Shown: piece after piece, positions 24,947 to 33,567 of the stretch
Numbering within the stretch: the stretch's first letter is position 1
How the letters are laid out: every line of letters begins with the position of its first letter
NCBI GenBank assembly: GCA_964452645.1
Contig: CAYVMO010000003.1
Span: 1 to 64,000, forward strand
Direction: 5' to 3'
DNA from: CAYXTW01 sp964452645
GTDB lineage: Bacteria > Zixibacteria > MSB-5A5 > GN15 > PGXB01
Length of the DNA: 64,000 nucleotides
Translations under genes and position numbers: made by a program
Notes under the pieces: generated by a model
What the model saw: only the letters and a program-made list of their open reading frames with translations
What the model was told of the DNA's origin: nothing
Databases searched by the model: none

Positions 24947-25309
24947 ATGGCGGTCAGTGAAGAATATCAGGAGTATATTCTGGAACGGCTGGCCTGCTTC
25001 GGGCCGGTCGTCGCCAGAAAAATGTTCGGTGGTCTGGGATTATACCTCGACTCGGTTTTTTTCGCGCTGGCCTCGGAAAATGTTCTCTATTTTAAGGTCG
25101 ATGAAAGCAATCGCGCCAATTATGAAGAGGCCGGGATGGAACCTTTCCGGCCCTATGCTGATAAGCCCTATTCGATGAGTTACTACGAAGTTCCTCCGGA
25201 CGTCCTGGAGGATGATGATACACTTAGAGAATGGGCGGCGAAGGCCTTCGATGCTGCCGTACGGGGGCGGGCGCTTCGTTCGAAGAAAAGAGGTAAAAGG
25301 AAAAAATGA
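24947..25309 (+). CDS. TfoX N-terminal domain protein
   Basis: A 120-residue soluble protein of the TfoX_N family: YILERLACFGPVVARKMFGG, then LYLDSVFFALASENVLYFKV and the closing SYYEVPP segment. The ATG at 24947 is preferred over a TTG five codons upstream. The tail is strongly basic (RSKKRGKRKK), which suggests nucleic-acid contact. Stand-alone TfoX_N proteins are common outside competence systems and their role is not known; no competence gene is nearby. It follows the TM2 gene by 34 bases. Confidence 0.85.
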   Translation: MAVSEEYQEYILERLACFGPVVARKMFGGLGLYLDSVFFALASENVLYFKVDESNRANYEEAGMEPFRPYADKPYSMSYYEVPPDVLEDDDTLREWAAKAFDAAVRGRALRSKKRGKRKK

Positions 25310-25351
25310 TTTAAAATAATTGTATTTTCCTATGATTGCTTTGAAAATTTC

Positions 25352-25378
25352 TTGATATATCGGCGACTTTTCTATAAT
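25352..25378 (+). promoter_or_regulatory. Possible promoter of the GNAT gene
   Basis: TTGATA (25352-25357) and a perfect TATAAT (25373-25378) are separated by only 15 bases, shorter than the 17 seen elsewhere in the window. Predicted transcription start near 25385, 27 bases before the ATG. Confidence 0.4.
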
Positions 25379-25411
25379 ATCGAATTTCGATAAAGTATAG
25401 GGGAGATGTAA

Positions 25412-25957
25412 ATGTCTCGACAACCAGAAATTCACACGGAGAGACTTTTTTTGCGGCCATTTACTCCGGACGATGCTCCGGTAGTGCAAAAATTGGCGGG
25501 TGATAAAGCTATCGCGACGACCACACTGAATATTCCGCATCCTTATGAAGATGGTATGGCCGAGCAATGGATTTCGACTCATAAGGAAAGGTTTGAAAAA
25601 GGAGAGCTGGCGAATTTTGCTATAACCTTGCATGAAAACGGCAGTCTTATCGGCGCCGTCGGATTGGTAGTTAATCAGCGGCACGAAAGCGCTGAGCTGG
25701 GCTACTGGATCGGGAAACCTTTCTGGAATCAGGGTTATTGCACCGAGGCGGCGCGTGCGGTTGTTAGATTCGGTTTTAAGCAGTTGCATCTAAATCGTAT
25801 TCACGCCTCCTATTTTTCAAGAAATATATCCTCGGGACGCGTCATGGAAAAAATCGGGATGACTTATGAAGGCTGCCTGCGACAGCAGATGAAAAAGTGG
25901 GATAAGTTCGAAGATTTAAAGGTCTACTCTATCCTGCGGAGCGAATTCTTTTCCTGA
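25412..25957 (+). CDS. GNAT acetyltransferase, RimJ/RimL type
   Basis: A 181-residue acetyltransferase of the RimJ/RimL/SpeG group. It opens with the usual TERLFLRPFTPDDAP, followed by the central ELGYWIGKPFWNQGYCTEAA acetyl-CoA segment and the closing NRIHASYFSRNISSGRVMEK motif with GMTYEG. Members acetylate protein N-termini, antibiotics or polyamines; the substrate is not evident. The ATG follows GGGGAG by eight bases. It probably forms its own transcription unit. Confidence 0.93.
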   Translation: MSRQPEIHTERLFLRPFTPDDAPVVQKLAGDKAIATTTLNIPHPYEDGMAEQWISTHKERFEKGELANFAITLHENGSLIGAVGLVVNQRHESAELGYWIGKPFWNQGYCTEAARAVVRFGFKQLHLNRIHASYFSRNISSGRVMEKIGMTYEGCLRQQMKKWDKFEDLKVYSILRSEFFS

Positions 25958-26089
25958 TTTCTCCGAAAATAAAAACCGATAAAAGGTTTGCATTTTATTC
26001 AACAATTTCGTTTTTAAATAAATAGCGTACCGATGCCGAATATGCAGGTAAGGTATGGAAATTTGAATTCGGAAGAAGAGGAGGCTCGC

Positions 26090-26485
26090 ATGAGCAAAGT
26101 GAAAAGCGGCGATAAGGTCAAAGTCCATTATACCGGTAAGCTGGAGGATGGAACCGTATTCGACAGCTCGAAAGATCGTCCCCCGTTTGAATTTACTGTC
26201 GGCAAAAATGAGGTCATTCCCGGTTTCGAGAAGAATCTGGTTGGAATGGAGGTCGGCGACAAGAAGACGATGACAGTTACGCCGGAAGAGGGTTATGGCA
26301 CCACGCGCGAAGATTTATTGATGGAGATAAAGATTGGTCAGCGGATTAAAGTGCGGCAGAATGATGGGAATATTCTCGATGTCACTATCGCTGCCGTTAA
26401 AGACGATACTGTAATTTTCGATGCCAACCACCCGCTGGCGGGGAAGGCGCTAACCTTCGATGTCGAGCTGGTCGATATTACCTGA
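26090..26485 (+). CDS. FKBP-type peptidyl-prolyl isomerase (SlyD-like)
   Basis: A 131-residue isomerase. The ATG at 26090 is chosen because GAGGAGG lies just upstream and the FKBP fold starts at once; the longer frame adds 19 unrelated residues. Motifs: VHYTGKLEDGTVFDSS, FTVGKNEVIPGFEKNLVGM, GDKKTMTVTPEEGYG, and an IF-type flap insertion (GQRIKVRQNDG) ending in NHPLAGKALTFDVEL, as in SlyD. It lacks the His-rich metal-binding tail of E. coli SlyD. It acts as a cytoplasmic folding helper. Confidence 0.93.
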   Translation: MSKVKSGDKVKVHYTGKLEDGTVFDSSKDRPPFEFTVGKNEVIPGFEKNLVGMEVGDKKTMTVTPEEGYGTTREDLLMEIKIGQRIKVRQNDGNILDVTIAAVKDDTVIFDANHPLAGKALTFDVELVDIT

Positions 26486-26500
26486 CGCTAATCACGTGCG

Positions 26501-26893
26501 ATGTCGGCATCCGGAAGAAAGATTATCATATTTTATATTCTGATGCTGACGGTGCATATCGGTCATGTGACCGAGGAAATCCTGGGGCAATTTTTCTTAA
26601 TAGAAAAAGTGGGCGGCCTGCCGCAGTTTCTGGCGATAAATATTTTTCTATTCATTGTCGTTTTACTTCTGTTTGTCGCGGTTCTTAAAAAGAAGCGTTG
26701 GGCATATATATTAAGTATCATTTATGCCGCGATAATGATAGTTAACGGCCTCGGACATAATGTCGCGACAATTTTATCAGGTAGATATTACGACGGGTTC
26801 GCCGGGGGATTTTCGGGGATTGCTCTGGTGCTCATCGGTTCACCGCTGGTTTATTTTATCCTGAAGGGAATTCCGGAAGTTCGTGAGCGATAG
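26501..26893 (+). CDS. HXXEE-domain membrane protein
   Basis: A 130-residue protein with four predicted membrane helices. It contains the defining His-x-x-Glu-Glu motif (HVTEE, about residues 22-26) in helix one, NGLGHNVATIL in helix three and a Gly-rich FAGGFSGIALVLIGSPLVYF end, all typical of the HXXEE family. The family has no assigned function. The gene starts 15 bases after the FKBP gene, so it may share its transcript. Confidence 0.75.
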   Translation: MSASGRKIIIFYILMLTVHIGHVTEEILGQFFLIEKVGGLPQFLAINIFLFIVVLLLFVAVLKKKRWAYILSIIYAAIMIVNGLGHNVATILSGRYYDGFAGGFSGIALVLIGSPLVYFILKGIPEVRER

Positions 26894-26982
26894 GGAAACT
26901 TCGTTTTAGATGTTGTCTTTTTTGATGACTTAGGGCAGTTTTCTTTTTATATATGATATTTATAATCAAATAATGGGAAGAG

Positions 26983-27705
26983 ATGACTGTTATTCAAAAT
27001 ATTATCATTAAAGCGTCATTTAGAATAATAATCGGCATTATTCTTATTATAGTCGTTTTGAATATCGAAGCCGCGGTCACAACAGTCTTACAAAATCACC
27101 CTGATTCAATCCTTTCGGGTATTTGGCTTAAGGGTCTGATTAGTTTCAGCGCCGGATTGGCGGTTACTTTGTTACTGATACTGCTACTGAGCAGGGGCAG
27201 GCTTTCTTCATACGGTTTCAGAGTTCCGACGAATATGCAGGTTTTACGGATACTTCTGCTTGGTCTTGGTGTCGGCGTTGTTGCCAATATTACGGCGGCT
27301 CTCCTGCCGGGCGAAGGGCTGACATTTATGGAAGATTATCCGTTTTTATATATAGTCATTTTTGTCTGGATTTATCGAAGTATTTATGAAGAAATTTTAA
27401 TGCGGGGATTGGTGCAGAGTTTTTTGTCACCCCTCAGAGAATTCGGATTTGTAGTTTATAAAGTACGTATCAGTCTTCCGGTCCTGCTCAGCGCTTTATT
27501 TTTCGCTCTGGTACATTTAATGCTTATTACGATGGGGATCGATATTTTTACCGTGTTGGGAATAGTCGTTTTTGGATTCATTTTGGGGATTATCGCCGGA
27601 TATTATCGCGAGTTAACAGACAGCCTGATTCCGGCCGTTATCGTTCATGCCCTTTTTAATATCAGCGGTAATATTGTTGAGTCCATTATTGGAATTTTCC
27701 GATGA
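26983..27705 (+). CDS. CPBP-family intramembrane metalloprotease
   Basis: A 240-residue polytopic membrane protein with about seven hydrophobic segments. The CPBP/ABI catalytic motifs are present: EEILMR (Glu136, Glu137, Arg141), FFALVH with His178, and HALFN with His222 and Asn226. Relatives include Rce1 CAAX protease and bacteriocin-immunity proteins. No bacteriocin gene is nearby, so general membrane proteolysis or peptide processing is more likely. It follows the HXXEE gene by 89 bases. Confidence 0.92.
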   Translation: MTVIQNIIIKASFRIIIGIILIIVVLNIEAAVTTVLQNHPDSILSGIWLKGLISFSAGLAVTLLLILLLSRGRLSSYGFRVPTNMQVLRILLLGLGVGVVANITAALLPGEGLTFMEDYPFLYIVIFVWIYRSIYEEILMRGLVQSFLSPLREFGFVVYKVRISLPVLLSALFFALVHLMLITMGIDIFTVLGIVVFGFILGIIAGYYRELTDSLIPAVIVHALFNISGNIVESIIGIFR

Positions 27706-27788
27706 ATCGGTCTTGCCCGGCAAATGCAACCGGCCGAATCAAATTAATACAGCGTATAATGACTGCAAAATTTATTTAGGAGATTTAT

Positions 27789-28712
27789 GTGATACCTGAA
27801 AAAAAGGAATGCTCGCATCACGGGGTAGAGGATAATTCCAAACGTGAATATCCCAACGAAACCATAAGATTGCTTCATGAACGCGCCAGTGTCCGCAGTT
27901 TCGAAGATAGAAAAATCCCGCCTGATGTTTTACGGTTGATTCTCGACGCCGGTATTCACGCCGCCACCGGGGGGAATCTTCAGCCATTTTCCATAATCAA
28001 AATCGAAGCGCTGTCGCCAAAACAAAAAATGGCCGAAATGTGCGAGCAGGATTTTATCGGCGAGGCGCCGGTTAATCTGCTTTTCTGCCTCGACTGGCGC
28101 AGGCTGGAACGATGGGCAGAACTTGAAATTGCTCCGTTCACCGGCAACTGTTCGTTTCGAAATTTCTGGATTTCGTTTCAGGATACGATTATCGCGGCCC
28201 AGAATATATGCACAGCGGCGGATGCGCTGGGCCTGGGTTCGGTCTATATCGGGACGGTCCTGGAGTGTTTCAGGGAATTGCGCGATATGTTTCAACTTCC
28301 GAAAGGTGTTTTCCCGGTCGTATTGCTGTGTCTGGGATACCCGAAACATTACCCGCTGCCCCGCCGGAAGCTGGATATTGATGTAATCGTCCATAGTGAA
28401 AAATACCATGAGCTGGAAGATCAGGAATTACTCGGCGCTTATAATAAAAAGAATCCCTGGTCGTGGGAGATAAAACCGGAACGACTGGAACGAATCGAAC
28501 GCGCCTGCCGGACGGTGCATGGCGACGATTTTGCGGCCCGATGCCTGGATAAAATCAAACAGACAGGGCATATAACACCGGCGCAGGTTTATTTCGGTCT
28601 GCACTATTGCGCCGATGAGATGCCGGAGGGCAATGATGAATATCTAAAATTGATGGAAGAGTTCGGATTCCACTGGTTCAAAAAATATCAACCACACGGC
28701 GACAAGGGATAA
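27789..28712 (+). CDS. Nitroreductase-family flavoprotein with C-terminal extension
   Basis: A 307-residue FMN-dependent oxidoreductase. The start is GTG preceded by TAGGAGAT. Residues 25-215 form the nitroreductase fold: RASVRSFEDRKIPPDVLRLI, the FMN-binding AATGGNLQPF, an AQNICTAADALGLGSVYIG segment and PVVLLCLGYPKHYPLPRRK. The last 80 residues (YNKKNPWSWEIKPERLERIE onward) are an extra helical domain with Cys residues and no recognised family. It starts a plus-strand run with the methyltransferase five bases downstream. Its substrate is unknown. Confidence 0.9.
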   Translation: MIPEKKECSHHGVEDNSKREYPNETIRLLHERASVRSFEDRKIPPDVLRLILDAGIHAATGGNLQPFSIIKIEALSPKQKMAEMCEQDFIGEAPVNLLFCLDWRRLERWAELEIAPFTGNCSFRNFWISFQDTIIAAQNICTAADALGLGSVYIGTVLECFRELRDMFQLPKGVFPVVLLCLGYPKHYPLPRRKLDIDVIVHSEKYHELEDQELLGAYNKKNPWSWEIKPERLERIERACRTVHGDDFAARCLDKIKQTGHITPAQVYFGLHYCADEMPEGNDEYLKLMEEFGFHWFKKYQPHGDKG

Positions 28713-28717
28713 TTATT

Positions 28718-29536
28718 ATGGAAAAGAAATTGACGATTAAAGAAATAACCGAGGCCAATCGTCTGGCCTGGAATGAAGTGACACCGGTCCACCAGAAGTC
28801 GCGCAGAATCGATTATAACGCGGAATTCAAGAAGAAAGGATATTCCACCCTTGATGACATCATTACGGCGAAGCTGAAGGAGTCAGGTATTGTTGGGAAA
28901 GATGTCGCGCAAGTCTGCTGTAATAATGGCCGCGAGACACTGTCGATACTGAATATCGGGGCTAAATCGGCGGTTGGGTTCGATATTTCCGACAAGGCAT
29001 TGAAAGAGGCGGAGGAACTTGCCGAAATTTCGGGATTGAAATGCACTTTCGTGCGAACCGATATTTATGATATCGGCGATGAATATAACAATCGGTTTGA
29101 TTTGATATTGATAACGGTCGGGGCGCTGGCCTGGATGCCGGATTTCGAGAAATTTTTCAAGCAGGTATCCAAAATGATAAAGCCCGGAGGTAATCTGGTG
29201 ATATACGAAAATCATCCGTTCCATTATATGTTTGCGGACGAGGGCGAAGAGGGATTCGATCCTGAAAATCCTGAAAAGATTGTCTATGATTATTTCCGCA
29301 CGGAACCATGGATTGGGACCGAGGGGATCGATTATATTGGCCGCATTAGGTATAAATCAAAAGTGAATTACAATTACAGCTATACTATTTCAATCTTGCT
29401 TAATTCAATAATAAAAGGCGGCCTTCGGATTGCCGAATTCAACGAATACAGGCATAATATCACGCCCGATTATAGACTTCTTGAAAAAAACAAAAATATA
29501 CCGTTTTGTTATATATTGGTGGGCACAAAAAAGTAA
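28718..29536 (+). CDS. Class I SAM-dependent methyltransferase
   Basis: A 272-residue methyltransferase. The Rossmann fold spans about 55-185: motif I VAQVCCNNGRETLSILNIG with VGFDIS for the ribose-binding acidic residue, motif II FDLILITVGALAWMPDFEKF and motif III KMIKPGGNLVIYENHP. The N-terminal helix region (NRLAWNEVTPVHQKSR) is typical of small-molecule methyltransferases. It lies five bases after the nitroreductase gene and 10 bases before a GNAT gene. The substrate is unknown. Confidence 0.9.
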   Translation: MEKKLTIKEITEANRLAWNEVTPVHQKSRRIDYNAEFKKKGYSTLDDIITAKLKESGIVGKDVAQVCCNNGRETLSILNIGAKSAVGFDISDKALKEAEELAEISGLKCTFVRTDIYDIGDEYNNRFDLILITVGALAWMPDFEKFFKQVSKMIKPGGNLVIYENHPFHYMFADEGEEGFDPENPEKIVYDYFRTEPWIGTEGIDYIGRIRYKSKVNYNYSYTISILLNSIIKGGLRIAEFNEYRHNITPDYRLLEKNKNIPFCYILVGTKK

Positions 29537-29546
29537 GTAATTGTAG

Positions 29547-30065
29547 ATGAATATCCGCCTCGAACAACTGGAACGAGAAGATTTCCCGGTTATAAAAGAC
29601 TGGATCGATCCCGAAATATTTCATATTTTCAAGTGGCCTATTGACGATAAACAACTTGAAAGACTATTAACGAAAGAGAAGGATGGTGTTATTGACGAAA
29701 TCGGTTTACGTGCGGTTGATATTGAAACCAAAAATATAATCGGTCTGGTTCATTCTATTGTAAATCGGGAAAATAATCTCACACATCTCCAGCAAATCGT
29801 GGTCGATCCCGAAAGACGCGGCAAAGGATATGGCGCGACCATTCTTGAGATATTCCTGGAATTGTGTTTTATGACTCACAAATTTCATCGCGTTCAATTA
29901 TTCACCGAGGAGAACAATAAACAAGCTATTGTCTGTTATAAAAAGGTCGGTTTTCATGTCGATGGCCTAATGCGGGATATGGTCAAAACTGACAAGGAAT
30001 ATTTAAGTACATATATCTTTTCGATGCTTGATAATGAATGGTATGAGAGAAAAACCGCTAGGTAG
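29547..30065 (+). CDS. GNAT acetyltransferase
   Basis: A 172-residue acetyltransferase. The acetyl-CoA segment is LQQIVVDPERRGKGYGATIL (about 83-102) followed by HRVQLFTEENNKQAIVCYKK and a VGFHVDGLMRD end, the standard motif A and B of N-acetyltransferases. The N-terminus (EDFPVIKDWIDPEIFHIF) resembles the RimJ/SpeG group. It is the third gene of the nitroreductase-led run and probably acts on a small amine; the substrate is unknown. Confidence 0.9.
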   Translation: MNIRLEQLEREDFPVIKDWIDPEIFHIFKWPIDDKQLERLLTKEKDGVIDEIGLRAVDIETKNIIGLVHSIVNRENNLTHLQQIVVDPERRGKGYGATILEIFLELCFMTHKFHRVQLFTEENNKQAIVCYKKVGFHVDGLMRDMVKTDKEYLSTYIFSMLDNEWYERKTAR

Positions 30066-30091
30066 GTTGCGCCATAGCAAATAAATAAATT

Positions 30092-30370
30092 ATGAATGAT
30101 ATCTTTCAATACATATTAATCGGCTCTTATTTTATTATTCCACTGGGCGTATTCGCCCTGATTATCAATATTATCTACCGGAAAATCAAAGGGAAAAGTA
30201 TGTTTACGTCAGGAACCACATTCGTTGGCGAAAATATGTTTATGCTATGGGAGACGATGTCGAAAAAGAAGGCGGTCGAGGAAATTCAATACGAACGCGA
30301 CGAAAAACGTGAGGATGAGGATTCGGGCGATCCTCCCGAACCGGGCCGGGAAAATAATGGGAAAACTTAA
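30092..30370 (+). CDS. Small single-span membrane protein, unknown
   Basis: A 92-residue protein with one membrane helix at about 8-29 (ILIGSYFIIPLGVFALIINI), a basic stop-transfer patch, then a charged cytoplasmic tail of 60 residues rich in Glu, Lys and Asp (EIQYERDEKREDEDSGDPPE). No family is recognised. It starts 26 bases after the GNAT gene and ends 21 bases from the convergent methyltransferase gene. Confidence 0.6.
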   Translation: MNDIFQYILIGSYFIIPLGVFALIINIIYRKIKGKSMFTSGTTFVGENMFMLWETMSKKKAVEEIQYERDEKREDEDSGDPPEPGRENNGKT

Positions 30371-30391
30371 ATCTGAATTTCTATAAAATGC

Positions 30392-31123
30392 TTATAATTT
30401 AGAAGGATTGAAGGCAATTTCACTGAAGCGTTCGATTTGATCCAGTGTAAATTGTCGTGCGGATAAAAGCAAAAGCCCCGATTTATTTATTTCTTTTATG
30501 GCAACGGCCCGATACCCGCCTATCAGGCCGCCTCGCGCCTTGTGCATATCATCCAAAACAATAATCCCGGACTCATCCATCATGCTTATAACGAACGGCA
30601 AAGATTCGGCGCGTATTTCGAGACCACCCAGGTCATGCGAAATCAAATCAAAGCCGTTTGGTGCCTGATTTCGAAATTCATTCCACTCCAGGACATGTTC
30701 CGTCGAAACCTGCATCGCATCAAGGAATGCTCTCGTTTTTTCCAGCCAGTCTTTATTGTCATCGATGGAATAAACGATGGTATCATTGCCGCTATTTTTG
30801 GCATAAAGGCGCATAACATAGGAGCTGAAACCACTGCCCAGATCGAGGATTCGTTTTGCCTTTTTTATTTTAGCCAGGGCGTACAGTAATTGAGATGTTT
30901 CGAATGAAAGAGCCATATCGAAGGTGGAAACCTCGTCCAAATATTTTTGATAGGCAGGTTTCAAATCAGGGAGGTTTGACGCAATAAATCCGTTATAGTC
31001 ACTGAATTCACTGAAATATGTCGATAACCGTCGGGCATCTTTTTCTCCGTAATTATCAAGAATCTTCTGGCAGACATTTCGCGCCAGTTTTTTTAGCATC
31101 CCCATCCGCAGGACTCCTTTCAT
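30392..31123 (-). CDS. Predicted O-methyltransferase (class I)
   Basis: A 243-residue enzyme with the Rossmann methyltransferase core: ILDLGSGFSSYVMRLYAKN (motif I), TIVYSIDDNKDWLEKTRAFL (ribose-binding acidic residue), GFDLISHDLGG (motif II) and ESGIIVLDDMHKARGG (metal-site-like DD). The layout resembles the O-methyltransferase and surface-glycan methyltransferase groups. A start at the seventh codon (MGMLKK) is equally possible. It has its own promoter upstream and is transcribed away from the propeller and glycosyltransferase region. The substrate is unknown. Confidence 0.85.
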   Translation of the reverse strand: MKGVLRMGMLKKLARNVCQKILDNYGEKDARRLSTYFSEFSDYNGFIASNLPDLKPAYQKYLDEVSTFDMALSFETSQLLYALAKIKKAKRILDLGSGFSSYVMRLYAKNSGNDTIVYSIDDNKDWLEKTRAFLDAMQVSTEHVLEWNEFRNQAPNGFDLISHDLGGLEIRAESLPFVISMMDESGIIVLDDMHKARGGLIGGYRAVAIKEINKSGLLLLSARQFTLDQIERFSEIAFNPSKL

Positions 31124-31168
31124 CGTCTCAAATCCTACAGGATCATATTCTTAATATTGCAACCGGTA

Positions 31169-31197
31169 TAAATAACATCAATCGTGTTAACTGTCAA
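31169..31197 (-). promoter_or_regulatory. Sigma-70 promoter of the O-methyltransferase gene
   Basis: On the minus strand TTGACA (31197-31192), 17 bases, TATTTA (31174-31169). Transcription would start near 31162. Confidence 0.6.
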
Positions 31198-31344
31198 CAG
31201 ATTTCGGGACAACTCATTATTGCATGGAAAACGGAAGGGCGAAAATCCAACAAAAAATGGTCTTTGATTTTAGGCCTATTTCGCATTTTTTGTCTGAGAC
31301 TCTTGATTGATTAGGGCGTTGTTTTCTTTTATATTACCCGGCGT

Positions 31345-33567
31345 ATGAAAACGAGCGAAAATATTTCGAGTGTTGTCGCGGCCGTTGCCGTAATTATAAT
31401 TATCCTACTACCGACAGCTTATGCCGACAGATTCGAGGGCTGGAGTTCATTTACTGCCACATCGGAAGTTCGATTTATGGATTATTTCGAGGATTCATTG
31501 CAGGTCATGACGTCCGGCGGCTGGCTGAAAATCGATCCGGTCACATTCGGATTCAGGAAAATCACCAACAGCGATGGTTTGGGGACCAATGACCTTAATT
31601 TTATTATGAAGGATAGCGGCGGTGTTACCTGGGTCGCAGGGCACGGTCGGCTGATAAAATGTACATCTTCGGGTTTTATTCCATATCTGTTTTTTGACCG
31701 GGACAATAATCTTTTGACATTGTATACGATAGAAGATGACGGCGATCAATTATGGATAGGGACCTCGGCCGGTCTGGCGCGGTTTTCGAAGAATATCGAC
31801 GGTGGTCAGATCGAGGATTTTTATTATCGCTATGGTGATCTCAACGCCGAAGCAGCCGTGAATGATATTTTGATCGCTGGCGATAGTATCTGGCTGGCCA
31901 CGTCGGACGGGGTCGCGGTGGCCGATAAAAGTTACCCCGATCTGCTGAAATCCTTTGCCAATTGGAACACGTTCCGACCATCCGATTATGATGCCGCTTC
32001 ACCGGACCATGTATCGGCACTGGCCGTGTTCCATAATAAGATGTTTATCGGTACGTCCCACGATGTCTATCGACTGAATATCGACTCCGGACATACTGTG
32101 CCCGATAGCCTTTTTGATGTGCCGACCCGGGCATCGGTTGTCGTCAAGCATATGTACGTGGAAGGTGATTCATTGTTGATTTACGGCGCCGGCGGGTATT
32201 TTATCTACACCGATCCGCTTACATACTGGAATGGTTGGGCTGGCTTTGCCGATGGGGCCTTTTCCTGCGGTCGTATAATCGATACTGTACACTGGGTCGG
32301 CGATTATGTATCCGGGATATATTATGAAACCGATTCGGCACATATTTTCGACGCCGGCGGTCTCCCGGGCAAAACCGTTACGGCGCTTTCATCGAATCCT
32401 GACGGGCGAATTGTCGGTGGTTTTCTTATCGATGGCGTTTCGGTGTATGACGGCAATAATTGGCAAAAACTCGATTATACTGATGTGGGTGAAAGGGTGA
32501 CTTCAATAATTCAGGACGACAGCAATAATATCTGGATAGGCACCTGGGGAGCGAGCGTCAATCTTATAACAGAGGATTCGTTGAAAAGATTTAGTGAATA
32601 TAATTCGACACTTCATACGATAGCCGGGGCGAGTAATGAATATCAAATAGTTGTGAATGGATTGGCGCGTACCTCGCATTATTTGTTTATGATTAATTTC
32701 GCCGCCCGCGACGGCAATCAGGTTCGCGTCGTGGATTTGAATGATATCACGCGCTGGGGATCATTCGGGCCGAATGACGGTATAATTGTAGATTTTCTGT
32801 ATTCTATTGATTGTTACAATGATGCTTTTGTCGTCGGAACGACGGATAAGGGTGTCTATTATTATTATTTCGGCCCGGATCCATTCGATAAGTCCGATGA
32901 TTCGGTGGCCAATCTGCGTGAAGACAATAGCTGGCTTGGTTCGGACGATGTCAAAACGGTGAAGTTTGACAAAGAGGGCGGTCTATGGGTGGGGACGCGA
33001 TACGGTTTATCGAAATATGACGTCGGCATCGATCGATTCGTGAACGCCGCTCTTCCTGCAGGATTCGGCCCCGCCGTTATTTCTCTGGAATTCGACAGGC
33101 GCGGAAATATCTGGATGGGTTCGCAAGAGGGCTTGGCTTTGTATGAGGCCGGGACCGGAAATACAAGTGTCTTTACGACACTGAATTCGGGCCTTACGAA
33201 TGATTATATCAACCAGCTCACAATCAATCCGGCCACATTTGATCTCTGGATCGGGACGCCCGAGGGAATGTCGATATATAAATCTACTATTGGCCCGCCG
33301 ACGAGTGATATCGAAGAAGCCATTGCTTTTCCCAATCCGTTCATCATCCGCAGCAGCGACGATGTATTATCCTTTAATTATGACGGTGAAGCCGAAGTCA
33401 GGATTTTTACCGCTAACGGCGAACTGGTCAGAATCACCGATATCAATGTCCCGTGGGACGGCAAAAATAAGAAGCAGCAAAACGTGGCTTCGGGTGTGTA
33501 TCTGTACCTGTTGACGAACGAGGATGGGACTGTCGGTCGCGGAAAGATTTTGCTTATCAGAGAATAA
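31345..33567 (+). CDS. Secreted two-component-regulator-type propeller protein with Por sorting tail
   Basis: A 740-residue exported protein. After a hydrophobic signal (VVAAVAVIIIILLPTAYA), residues 30-650 are made of Reg_prop-type beta-propeller blades (GLGTNDLNFIMKDSGGVTWV, DDSNNIWIGTWGA, DKEGGLWVGTRYGLSKYD, RRGNIWMGSQEGL). These usually form the sensor of hybrid two-component systems, but no kinase or membrane anchor follows. The end (about 660-740) is a FlgD-like tail (IAFPNPFIIRSSDDVLSFNY, NVASGVYLYLL) that likely directs type IX-like secretion. Its stop codon shares a base with the start of the FemAB-like gene. Confidence 0.85.
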   Translation: MKTSENISSVVAAVAVIIIILLPTAYADRFEGWSSFTATSEVRFMDYFEDSLQVMTSGGWLKIDPVTFGFRKITNSDGLGTNDLNFIMKDSGGVTWVAGHGRLIKCTSSGFIPYLFFDRDNNLLTLYTIEDDGDQLWIGTSAGLARFSKNIDGGQIEDFYYRYGDLNAEAAVNDILIAGDSIWLATSDGVAVADKSYPDLLKSFANWNTFRPSDYDAASPDHVSALAVFHNKMFIGTSHDVYRLNIDSGHTVPDSLFDVPTRASVVVKHMYVEGDSLLIYGAGGYFIYTDPLTYWNGWAGFADGAFSCGRIIDTVHWVGDYVSGIYYETDSAHIFDAGGLPGKTVTALSSNPDGRIVGGFLIDGVSVYDGNNWQKLDYTDVGERVTSIIQDDSNNIWIGTWGASVNLITEDSLKRFSEYNSTLHTIAGASNEYQIVVNGLARTSHYLFMINFAARDGNQVRVVDLNDITRWGSFGPNDGIIVDFLYSIDCYNDAFVVGTTDKGVYYYYFGPDPFDKSDDSVANLREDNSWLGSDDVKTVKFDKEGGLWVGTRYGLSKYDVGIDRFVNAALPAGFGPAVISLEFDRRGNIWMGSQEGLALYEAGTGNTSVFTTLNSGLTNDYINQLTINPATFDLWIGTPEGMSIYKSTIGPPTSDIEEAIAFPNPFIIRSSDDVLSFNYDGEAEVRIFTANGELVRITDINVPWDGKNKKQQNVASGVYLYLLTNEDGTVGRGKILLIRE

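Noticed and set aside
24947..25309. TfoX-like gene as evidence of a competence locus
   Set aside because: Only the N-terminal domain is present and no com or pil gene is in the window.
26983..27705. CPBP protein as an immunity protein of a bacteriocin locus
   Set aside because: No bacteriocin precursor, leader peptide or ABC exporter lies nearby.
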